In this document: piece by piece, positions 5,587-10,892 of the stretch | How the letters are laid out: the number at the start of each line of letters is the position of its first letter | How positions within the stretch are numbered: the stretch's first letter is position 1 | DNA from: Clostridium sp. CAG:448 | Lineage (GTDB): Bacteria; Bacillota; Clostridia; Oscillospirales; CAG-272 | Reading direction: 5' to 3' | Length of the DNA stretch: 10,892 nucleotides | NCBI GenBank assembly: GCA_000433415.1 | Contig: FR890517.1 | Coordinates: 5,051-15,942 of the forward strand | The notes under the pieces: generated by a model | The model's database searches: none | Seen by the model: the letters and a program-made list of their open reading frames with translations, nothing else | What the model was told of the DNA's origin: nothing | Made by a program: the position numbers and the translations under genes

Positions 5587-6332
5587 AACTGTATGTACAG
5601 GATGTAGGATTCTCCTATGCCGGAGCCCCGGCACTGGAGCATGTGACCTTTTGTGCGATGCCGGGGGAATGTACCGCCGTTCTGGGCGGAAACGGTGCGG
5701 GAAAATCCACACTGCTCCGCTGTATTGACGGCATTCTGCGCTGTCGGCAGGGGCGGATTGAGGCGGACGGCTGTCCGCTTGACGGAATGAAGCCGCAAAA
5801 ACGGGCACGGCTGATTGCCTATGTGCCGCAGGAGCCGCAGTTTCCGGACGGGTGTACCGTGTTCGATGCGGTGCTCCTGGGGCGGACGCCGTATCCGGAG
5901 GCACAGAAGGAGGATCTTTCGTTGGTTGACGGGATCCTTGCCAAGCTGAATCTGCACGCGCTTGCCATGCGTCGGGTCGACCGGCTGTCGGGCGGGGAGC
6001 GGCAGAAGGTTGCGGTCGCACGTGCCCTGGCACAGACGCCGCGGATTCTGCTTTTTGACGAACCCACTGCCAATCTGGATCTTGCCAACCAGCTTTCGGT
6101 GCTTGGGATGATCCGCGAGCTTGCGCGGGAAAAGCAGATGACGGTGCTGGTATCTCTGCACGATCTGAATCTGGCGCTCCGGTTTGCCGATCGGTTTCTC
6201 CTTTTGCGGGATCGGACCGTATTGGCGGCGGGGGATGCGCAGGCGCTGACGCCGGAACGGATTGCGGCGGCATATGGCGTCAGGGTGCAGTTTGCCCGGG
6301 TCGGGGGGCACACGGTGGTTGTGCCGGAATAA
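5583..6332 (+). CDS. ABC transporter ATP-binding protein (FecE/BtuD class)
   Basis: This cytosolic ATPase drives the importer and pairs with the FecCD permease. All motifs are intact in 249 residues: Walker A GGNGAGKST (35-43), Q-loop Q83, signature LSGGE (135-139), Walker B ILLFDEP (155-161, with D159 and catalytic E160), D-loop NLD (164-166) and the switch histidine H193 in SLHDLN. SLHDLN is typical of the iron-siderophore/B12 group. The ATG overlaps the permease stop (ATGA), so the two are probably translated in a coupled way. The region after about residue 205 is a short C-terminal tail (ALTPERIAAAYGVRVQ) that is common in this subfamily. Confidence 0.96.
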   Translation: MKLYVQDVGFSYAGAPALEHVTFCAMPGECTAVLGGNGAGKSTLLRCIDGILRCRQGRIEADGCPLDGMKPQKRARLIAYVPQEPQFPDGCTVFDAVLLGRTPYPEAQKEDLSLVDGILAKLNLHALAMRRVDRLSGGERQKVAVARALAQTPRILLFDEPTANLDLANQLSVLGMIRELAREKQMTVLVSLHDLNLALRFADRFLLLRDRTVLAAGDAQALTPERIAAAYGVRVQFARVGGHTVVVPE

Positions 6333-6367
6333 CCGGAATGAAAAGAAACGATAGGAGAAATACTTTT

Positions 6368-7489
6368 ATGAAACACAGAATCATTGCATGGGTTCTTTTG
6401 CTGTGCCTGTGTCTTGCGGGATGTGCGGCGGGTACGAACAACGAAAATCAGGATGATGCGGGAAAGTCCCGGACGGTCACGGACCTTTTGGGGCGCACGG
6501 TGACGGTGCCGGCGGACCCACAGCGGGTGGTCTGCATCGGGGCAGGGGCGCTGCGCCTGTACAGCTATATCGGCGATATGAGCCGTTTGTGCGGCGTGGA
6601 GGCGTGTGAAAAGGGCTTTTTGATTTCGGTTCGCCCTTATCAGAGCGTTCATGAGGAGCTGTTCCGGTCGCTGCCGTCGGTCGGTGCGGGCGGACCGCAG
6701 GGGGCGCCGGATGCGGAGGCATTGCTGGCTGTTCATCCGGACGTCATCTTCTCGCTGTACACTTCGGACAGCGCGGCGATGGATGAATTGCAGAACAAGA
6801 CCGGGGTACCGGTGGTGGTGTGCAGCTACGGAAAAACCGAGGCGTTTGACACGGCAATCACACAGTCGCTGACCCTGATGGGCGAGGTTCTGGGCAGACA
6901 GGAGCGCGCAAAGACCGTTACCGATTATATCGAGTCCATCCGCACGGACCTGGACCGCCGGACGCGCGACATTCCGGACGCGGAAAAGCCGACCGTGTAT
7001 CTGGGCTGTCAGAGCAATTACGGAACGCACGGGCTGGGGTCTTCCACTGCCGGCTATGCGCTGTTTGACGCCGTTCACGCGCGGAATGTCCTGGACGAGG
7101 CAGGGTACAGCGGCTATCAGAAGGCACTGGACACCGAAACGCTTCTGACGCTGGATCCGGAAATCATGATCATTGACGCAGGAGGGCTTGCGCTTTTCCT
7201 GGAGGAATACAAAAAAGACCCCACTGTTTACGACAGCATGCGTGCCGTCAAAACCGGTGAGATCTATTTGCAGATGCCCTATAACGCTTATTACACCAAT
7301 TTGGAAATCGCGTTTGCCGACGCGTATTTTATCGGCAAAACCCTGTATCCCGACGCATTTGCGGATGTGGATGCGGCACAGAAATTTGATGAATTTTCCC
7401 GCGCACTCTTGGGCGAGGATTGTTATAAAACGGTTGCGGCGCAAATGTACGGCGGTTACGGAAAGCTGGATCCCGCACTTTTGCGCTGA
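6368..7489 (+). CDS. Class III (FecB/BtuF-type) substrate-binding lipoprotein
   Basis: This extracellular lipoprotein captures the cargo for the importer. It is 373 residues long. It begins with a short basic region and a hydrophobic signal (residues 5-16), then the lipobox LAGC with the lipidated C19, and a polar linker. The PF01497 fold follows: VTDLLGRTVTVPADPQRVV at 37-55, DAEALLAVHPDVIFSL at 115-130 and ETLLTLDPEIMIID at 257-270. The C-terminal region, NAYYTNLEIAFADAYFIGKTLYP (306-328), is typical of a clostridial and archaeal subgroup whose substrate is not settled. I chose ATG 6368 because AGGAG (6353-6357) stands 10 bases before it. An in-frame ATG at 6338 lacks such a site and would place ten charged residues before the signal. 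It lies 35 bases after the ATPase gene. Iron chelates, heme, corrinoids and oxyanions are all possible cargoes. Confidence 0.93.
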   Translation: MKHRIIAWVLLLCLCLAGCAAGTNNENQDDAGKSRTVTDLLGRTVTVPADPQRVVCIGAGALRLYSYIGDMSRLCGVEACEKGFLISVRPYQSVHEELFRSLPSVGAGGPQGAPDAEALLAVHPDVIFSLYTSDSAAMDELQNKTGVPVVVCSYGKTEAFDTAITQSLTLMGEVLGRQERAKTVTDYIESIRTDLDRRTRDIPDAEKPTVYLGCQSNYGTHGLGSSTAGYALFDAVHARNVLDEAGYSGYQKALDTETLLTLDPEIMIIDAGGLALFLEEYKKDPTVYDSMRAVKTGEIYLQMPYNAYYTNLEIAFADAYFIGKTLYPDAFADVDAAQKFDEFSRALLGEDCYKTVAAQMYGGYGKLDPALLR

Positions 7490-7505
7490 CAGAACGGAGG
7501 AAATT

Positions 7506-8075
7506 ATGGAAAAAGAAGTTGCAGAAACAACAAAAGAGCAGGGATTGCAGCAGGAACAGGCAGTCGCAGAGAAGCAGGTCACCCCGGTGCAGGGCGACGA
7601 TGCCGCAGTCGAACCGGAAGAACCGGTCGAGCTGACCGATCTGGACCGCGCAAGAGAGTGCCTGCAGGCAGGCAAAACCCTGGTGCTCTGCAAGGGAGAG
7701 ACCGTCTATATGTCGGAAAGACAGGGAATCGGTCAGATGCTGGAGTATCTGGAGGAGAAGGTGGATCTGCGCGGCTTTTGTGCGGCGGACAAGGTCATCG
7801 GCAGAGCGGCGGCAATGCTGTTCGCCTCGGCGGGTGTCAGGGAGGTTTGGGGAGATGTGATCAGCCGTGCGGCGCTTCCTGTGTTGGAGGCGTACGACAT
7901 TTCGTACCGTTACGGCAGACTGGCTGACCGCATCATCAACCGCCGCGGGGACGGTCTTTGCCCCATGGAAGAAGCCATTCTGGCGGCAAACACACCCAGA
8001 GAGGCGTACAACATCCTGCGGGGGCGCTACAGAACGCTGACCGGTTATTCGCCGCGCACGCAGAAACAGGAGTAA
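7506..8075 (+). CDS. DUF1893 domain protein with acidic N-terminal extension
   Basis: This is a 189-residue cytosolic protein. Residues 1-44 are Glu/Gln/Val-rich and low in complexity (KEVAETTKEQGLQQEQAVAE and an EPEEPVE run), which suggests a disordered arm. The DUF1893 domain spans about 45-176, with GFCAADKVIGRAAA (90-103), EVWGDVISRAALPVLEAY (113-130), INRRGDGLCPMEEAIL (144-159) and a final helix. The family adopts a cytidine-deaminase-like fold (TM1506 type) and has no established activity. C92, D95 and C152 are the conspicuous polar or cysteine residues of the core. GGAGG stands 5 bases before the ATG. The gene begins 16 bases after the binding-protein gene, so it is very likely the last gene of the importer operon. 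Its 3' end overlaps the convergent hydrolase gene by 31 bases. A link to the imported compound is inference from position only. Confidence 0.9.
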   Translation: MEKEVAETTKEQGLQQEQAVAEKQVTPVQGDDAAVEPEEPVELTDLDRARECLQAGKTLVLCKGETVYMSERQGIGQMLEYLEEKVDLRGFCAADKVIGRAAAMLFASAGVREVWGDVISRAALPVLEAYDISYRYGRLADRIINRRGDGLCPMEEAILAANTPREAYNILRGRYRTLTGYSPRTQKQE

Positions 8076-9382
8076 GGCGGCAGAACAAGGGCACCGTCTG
8101 CCGGGAAGGGAAGCGCTGCCCGCGTGTGGGTGTCGTCGGTCAGAACCAGTGATTGCGGGCGCAGTCCGCGGCAGTCGACGGTGACGGGAACGGCACATGC
8201 GGTCGGGTTGGCGAAAAGCAAAAGCCCCGCGTGTCCGTCCCCGCGGACGGCACCCATGACCTGTACGCCGTCCGCCTTCTGTTCGGTGCGGACAGCGATC
8301 TGCCTGCCCATGCGGTAGGCTTCTCCGAAGGCGTAAAATGCCTCATAGGTCTTATATGGTTCCCAGGTGTCGGGGTTGAACATCCCGCCGTAGGCACTGG
8401 GTCCTATCCGCGCGTCGTAGTAGCAGAGCAGGGACGGGGAACGGTCCTGCATTGCCAGCATCATGGCAAGCGCGCGGGAAGCCGCCATGGCAGAGGAGCG
8501 CAGGCGGACATCAAAGCAGGTGTTCCATTCGTCCAGAATGTCCGGCACATCCGCAAAGCCGTAGGCGTTCAGAATGGCGCGGCAGGTGTTTGCATGCCGG
8601 CAGGCGGTTTCCACGTCCGCGTAGGTGTGCCAGGAGAAAAAGTCAAAAGGACTTCCGGTGTCCCGGACGTGGCGCAGAAAGCCGTCCAAAAAGTAAAAGA
8701 AGAAGTGCATCCGGTCGTTCGGTGTCTGTCCGATCTGCGCGGGATCGGGGTAATCGTCCCCGGCATAGAAGCCGCAGCTCGCATAGCCGCCGATGCGGAT
8801 GCTGTTTCCGAATGCGGCGCGCAGGCGCTTGGAAGTGATCTCGTAAAGGCGGTAGTATTCCTCCCGCGTTCCCTGCCACATGGGCGATTCGGCGGGGCGG
8901 AAGCAGTCGTCCGGTTCGTTCCAGATTTCCCAGTACCGGATGCCCATCCGGTAGCCGTCTGCCCATCCCTCGTTGTAGTGCCGCACGATGCCCTCACAGA
9001 TGGCAGCCCATTTTTCGGGATCGCGCGGCGGGAAAATCCGGTAGGCGCGCAGATCGTGGGAGTTTTCGATGGAAACGCCCAGGCGGAAGAAGGGTTCGAC
9101 GCCGTTTTCGACCAGTTGGCAGAGCAACCGGTCGGTAAAGGCGAAGTCATAGGCGGCAGGGTCGTTGGGGTCGGCGTCAAAATTGCGGAACAGATTCGGA
9201 ATGTCCACATAAAGTCCGCCGCCCAGCCAGTTGCCCACGTCGTGCAGACGGGCAAAGGGAACGCCTGCGTCGCGCAGGTAGTGAAGAAGGGAAAAATCCT
9301 CGCAGTAGAACGGTGCCTGTCCCACGCCGTGCATGGGTTTGACGGCACCGGTGATGTCTGAAAAATCGGCAGTGATCCGCAT
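8045..9382 (-). CDS. GH39-like glycoside hydrolase (clan GH-A), intracellular
   Basis: This 445-residue hydrolase has the clan GH-A (beta/alpha)8 barrel. The acid/base is predicted as E156 in YWEIWNEPDD (150-159). The nucleophile is predicted as E285 in DILDEWNTCF (281-290), the spacing and context of GH39-type beta-xylosidases. Other barrel segments are PFARLHDVGNW (42-52), EPFFRLGVSIE (96-106) and FDFFSWHTYAD (246-256). From about residue 360 a beta-rich C-terminal domain follows, as in GH39 and GH51. There is no signal peptide or anchor, so it probably acts on imported oligosaccharides in the cytoplasm. I chose the ATG at 9382 because AAGGAGG (9394-9388) lies 5 bases before it. The substrate may be a xyloside, an arabinoside or another deoxy- or amino-sugar. 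No sugar transporter is adjacent. The hydrolase class is sure; the family number is moderately so. Confidence 0.87.
   Translation of the reverse strand: MRITADFSDITGAVKPMHGVGQAPFYCEDFSLLHYLRDAGVPFARLHDVGNWLGGGLYVDIPNLFRNFDADPNDPAAYDFAFTDRLLCQLVENGVEPFFRLGVSIENSHDLRAYRIFPPRDPEKWAAICEGIVRHYNEGWADGYRMGIRYWEIWNEPDDCFRPAESPMWQGTREEYYRLYEITSKRLRAAFGNSIRIGGYASCGFYAGDDYPDPAQIGQTPNDRMHFFFYFLDGFLRHVRDTGSPFDFFSWHTYADVETACRHANTCRAILNAYGFADVPDILDEWNTCFDVRLRSSAMAASRALAMMLAMQDRSPSLLCYYDARIGPSAYGGMFNPDTWEPYKTYEAFYAFGEAYRMGRQIAVRTEQKADGVQVMGAVRGDGHAGLLLFANPTACAVPVTVDCRGLRPQSLVLTDDTHTRAALPFPADGALVLPPYSCFCVRGE
8078..8103. other. Hairpin just after the importer operon, no U-tract
   Basis: CGGCAGA (8078-8084) pairs with TCTGCCG (8097-8103) across 12 bases, directly after the DUF1893 stop. 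No T-run follows on the plus strand and the sequence is also hydrolase coding DNA, so it is at best an RNA 3'-end stabiliser. No intrinsic terminator for the importer operon is visible. Confidence 0.25.
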
Positions 9383-9412
9383 AAAAGCCTCCTTGGCGGT
9401 TTGATTGCGCTC

Positions 9413-9441
9413 ATTGTAACACAAAACCGGCAGGAAAGCAA
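9413..9441 (-). promoter_or_regulatory. Promoter of the glycoside hydrolase gene
   Basis: On the minus strand TACAAT (9418-9413) is a good -10 box. TTGCTT (9441-9436), 17 bases upstream, is a partial -35 box. The predicted transcript starts near 9406, about 24 bases before the ATG. The -35 box falls in the loop and its edge within the terminator at 9423-9457, so the two elements share DNA. Confidence 0.5.
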
Positions 9442-9457
9442 GAGTCCTGCCGGTTTT
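9423..9457 (-). terminator. Intrinsic terminator after the amidase gene (near-symmetric)
   Basis: AAAACCGGCAGGA (9423-9435) pairs perfectly over 13 bases with TCCTGCCGGTTTT (9445-9457), leaving a 9-base loop. On the minus strand the stem is followed by TTTT then GTGTT, 31 bases past the amidase stop codon. On the plus strand the T-run is six bases, so it could also stop transcription that reads through from the left. Confidence 0.85.
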
Positions 9458-9487
9458 TTCGATAGACAGATATGCGAATGGAGGTGC

Positions 9488-10069
9488 TTATCGCGGTTCT
9501 TCGGGGGGACGTTCCCCGGCAAGCAGGCGTTCAAAGCAGTAGTCTTCCGCCGCCTCCACGCGGATGCCCTCGATATGCAGACAGCGGAGCATGGCGTAGC
9601 GGTAGGTGGAAAGATCGCGGTTGAGCGCGTCGTTGGAATGCGCACAGACCAGAATCCGGGCGCCGATGACATCGCTGACAAACAGGGTATGGTAATACTG
9701 TCCCTTCTCGTTTCCAAGCTGAATGACATCCCCGGGAACCACCGCCCCCTGTGGCACATCGGTCGCATACGGACCGACCCCGCCGTTTTCCTGCCGGAAT
9801 TCCTCTTTGCCGGTCATGAAATCATAGAACGGAACCACGCCTGCCCAGGCGGGCGCCCGACAGGCAGAGGAGAGGTAGTACCACCCGTAGGTGGGGGTAT
9901 AGTTCATCTCACAACAGCCCGCCAGAATGCACTGCGACACAAAATTGGTGCAGTTTCCGCCCCCGTCCGTAAAGTCGGTGAACAGTGGGTTCCGCCCGAG
10001 CGCCCACGTCTGCGCATAAGTGACCGCATGCGCACGGTTGTATTCCTTCTTCAGTAACACACATCTCAC
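9488..10069 (-). CDS. Amidase_6 domain protein (putative cysteine amidase)
   Basis: This 193-residue protein is the compact amidase_6 (PF12671) fold almost alone: YNRAHAVTYAQTWALGRNP at residues 10-28, GGGNCTNFVSQCILAGC at 36-52, MNYTPTYGWYY at 55-65, GDVIQLGN at 113-120, YYHTLFVSDV at 125-134 and CAHSNDALNR at 142-151. C40 is the predicted nucleophile and H127 the predicted catalytic base; H144 and D147 are also conserved-looking. The family recalls NlpC/P60-like peptidases, but true substrates are not well known. It has no signal peptide and no membrane segment, although sporulation and cell-wall proteins often carry this domain with one. The start is a GTG at 10069, with AAGGA about 6 bases before its final GGGGC. 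A second GTG three codons in is possible. A terminator follows it. Confidence 0.88.
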   Translation of the reverse strand: MRCVLLKKEYNRAHAVTYAQTWALGRNPLFTDFTDGGGNCTNFVSQCILAGCCEMNYTPTYGWYYLSSACRAPAWAGVVPFYDFMTGKEEFRQENGGVGPYATDVPQGAVVPGDVIQLGNEKGQYYHTLFVSDVIGARILVCAHSNDALNRDLSTYRYAMLRCLHIEGIRVEAAEDYCFERLLAGERPPEEPR

Positions 10070-10092
10070 GCCCCTTCCTTTTCTCTGCTCGG

Positions 10093-10122
10093 AGTATATG
10101 CGGTTCTGCGGGTGTGTGTGAC
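10093..10122 (-). promoter_or_regulatory. Possible promoter of the amidase gene
   Basis: On the minus strand TATACT (10098-10093) is a near-consensus -10 box. GTCACA (10122-10117), 18 bases upstream, matches four of six -35 positions. It lies in the 81-base gap after the alcohol dehydrogenase gene. That gap also contains a GC hairpin (GCCCC 10131-10135 with GGGGC 10141-10145) without a U-tract. Read-through from the dehydrogenase gene is the alternative. Confidence 0.35.
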
Positions 10123-10150
10123 TGCTCCGTGCCCCGCGGCGGGGCGGGCA

Positions 10151-10873
10151 TTACATCAGTTTGCGGATCAATGCCTTGAGATCTGCGACCGATGCTTCCT
10201 TCGGGTTGCCGGGTGCGCAGGCGTCGGCGTGTGCGGACTGTGCAAGGAAGTCCAGATCCTCTTCCCGGATTGCGGGCAGCTTGGTCGGAATTCCGACATC
10301 GATGCTGAGCTGACGGACGGCGTCAACGGCGGCTTTTCTGTATTCCTCCACGCTCATGCCGGTCGTGTCAACGCCCATCGCCTCGGCGATTGCTTTGAAT
10401 TTCTCGCCCGTGACATCGGCGTTGTATTCCATGACAATGGGGAGCATCATGGCGCAGGCAACGCCGTGAGGGGTGTCGTAGACCGCGCCCAGCGTGTGCG
10501 CGACGGAGTGCGCAATGCCGAGCCCCACATTGGAGAACGCCATGCCGGTCACATACTGACCGAGCGCCATCCCCTCTCTGCCTTCCGGTTCGTTGCGGAC
10601 GGCGGCGCGGAGATTTTTGGAGATCAGGCGGATTGCCTCCAGATTCAGGCAATCGGGCAGTTCCCATGCCGCTTTTGTGGTGTAGCCTTCGATTGCATGG
10701 GTCAGAGCGTCCATGCCGGTCGCGGCGGTGAGTCCCTTGGGCATGGTTGACATCATGTCGGGATCCACCACGGCGACGTCGGGAATATCGTTGGTGTCGA
10801 CGCAGACGAATTTGCGCTTGCGTTCGACATCGGTGATGACATAGTTAATGGTTGCCTCGGCGGCAGGGCCGGC
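10151..10873 (-). CDS. fucO: Iron-containing alcohol dehydrogenase, lactaldehyde reductase-like (5' end missing)
   Basis: This is the C-terminal two thirds (about 241 codons) of a group III iron-dependent alcohol dehydrogenase. It is closest in pattern to FucO, which reduces lactaldehyde to 1,2-propanediol with NADH in fucose and rhamnose fermentation. Landmarks in order are AAEATINYVITDVERKRKF, DTNDIPDVAVVDPDMM, MPKGLTAATGMDALTHAIEG (metal ligands Asp and His in MDALTH), MALGQYVTGMAFSNVGLG, SVAHTLGAVYDTPHGVA (the two further histidine ligands) and GNPKEAS near the C-terminus. The stop TAA is at 10151. The N-terminal nucleotide-binding part would continue beyond the window. The residue expected to be Thr in the G-T-A-A-E nucleotide-binding motif reads Pro next to the poly-G run, which is probably a sequencing error. 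No fucose or rhamnose gene is visible, so other short diol or alcohol substrates remain possible. Confidence 0.93.
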   Translation of the reverse strand, partial: AGPAAEATINYVITDVERKRKFVCVDTNDIPDVAVVDPDMMSTMPKGLTAATGMDALTHAIEGYTTKAAWELPDCLNLEAIRLISKNLRAAVRNEPEGREGMALGQYVTGMAFSNVGLGIAHSVAHTLGAVYDTPHGVACAMMLPIVMEYNADVTGEKFKAIAEAMGVDTTGMSVEEYRKAAVDAVRQLSIDVGIPTKLPAIREEDLDFLAQSAHADACAPGNPKEASVADLKALIRKLM

Positions 10874-10892
10874 GGGGGGGGGGGGGGGGGGG
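10874..10892. other. Terminal 19-base poly-G run, probable sequencing artefact
   Basis: The window ends in 19 consecutive G residues. They fall inside a conserved coding region, where they would give a run of proline codons in place of the conserved dehydrogenase sequence. Two-colour Illumina chemistry reads absent signal as G, so this is probably the degraded end of an assembled contig and not real DNA. Confidence 0.85.

Noticed and set aside
6338..6367. Binding-protein start at ATG 6338
   Set aside because: It has no ribosome binding site, and the ten extra charged residues would precede a complete lipoprotein signal that begins at 6368.
7173..7505. A long in-frame extension of the DUF1893 gene back to 7173
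   Set aside because: It overlaps the binding-protein gene in another frame and is not protein-like. GGAGG at 5 bases marks ATG 7506.
9383..9424. Hydrolase start 14 codons upstream at 9424
   Set aside because: AAGGAGG lies 5 bases before ATG 9382, and the extra codons cover the promoter and ribosome site.
10131..10145. Terminator after the alcohol dehydrogenase gene
   Set aside because: It is a GC hairpin (GCCCC/GGGGC), but no T-run follows on the minus strand.

Overview
The window (10,892 bases) is dense, GC-rich bacterial chromosome. The gene set points to a Gram-positive anaerobe of the Clostridia, plausibly a gut Oscillospiraceae/Ruminococcaceae-type organism. The clues are YqeG, PlsY, a DUF3006 protein, an amidase_6 protein, DUF1893, strong AAGGAGG-type ribosome binding sites and a lactaldehyde-reductase-type iron alcohol dehydrogenase. 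This placement is inferred from gene families, not from a marker gene. I see no rRNA, tRNA, CRISPR array, transposase, integrase or phage gene.

Layout. (A) From 4253 down to position 1, the minus strand carries a compact six-gene operon: yqeG (HAD phosphatase), an endonuclease IV-like TIM-barrel protein, an M24 Xaa-Pro-type peptidase, a small DUF3006 protein, plsY with an unusual C-terminal zinc ribbon, and the 5' part of a methyltransferase-type gene that leaves the window. Its genes overlap by 4 bases or are 2-11 bases apart. (B) A divergent control region (about 4210-4500) holds two back-to-back sigma-A-type promoters that share a TGTGGTA core. Between them lie a perfect 6-7-6 inverted repeat and a second, imperfect one. 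On the plus side there is a structured leader with an attenuator-like hairpin. (C) From 4501 to 8075 the plus strand carries a FecBCD/BtuFCD-class importer (permease, ATPase, lipoprotein binding protein) followed by a DUF1893 gene. (D) The minus strand then carries an intracellular GH39-like glycoside hydrolase, whose 3' end overlaps the DUF1893 gene tail-to-tail by 31 bases. Next come a terminator/promoter island, an amidase_6 protein, and a 5'-truncated fucO-like alcohol dehydrogenase. The window ends in a 19-base poly-G run that looks like a sequencing artefact.

How the genes fit together. Operon A joins membrane phospholipid synthesis (PlsY, and perhaps YqeG as a phosphatidylglycerophosphate phosphatase) with housekeeping enzymes. 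Operon C is an uptake system for a chelated metal or corrinoid-like compound. Its substrate cannot be read from the sequence, but its leader suggests control by attenuation. The most promising items for follow-up are the leader RNA and paired inverted repeats at 4292-4500, the PlsY-zinc ribbon fusion, and the link between DUF1893 and the importer. No wholly new multi-gene system is evident.
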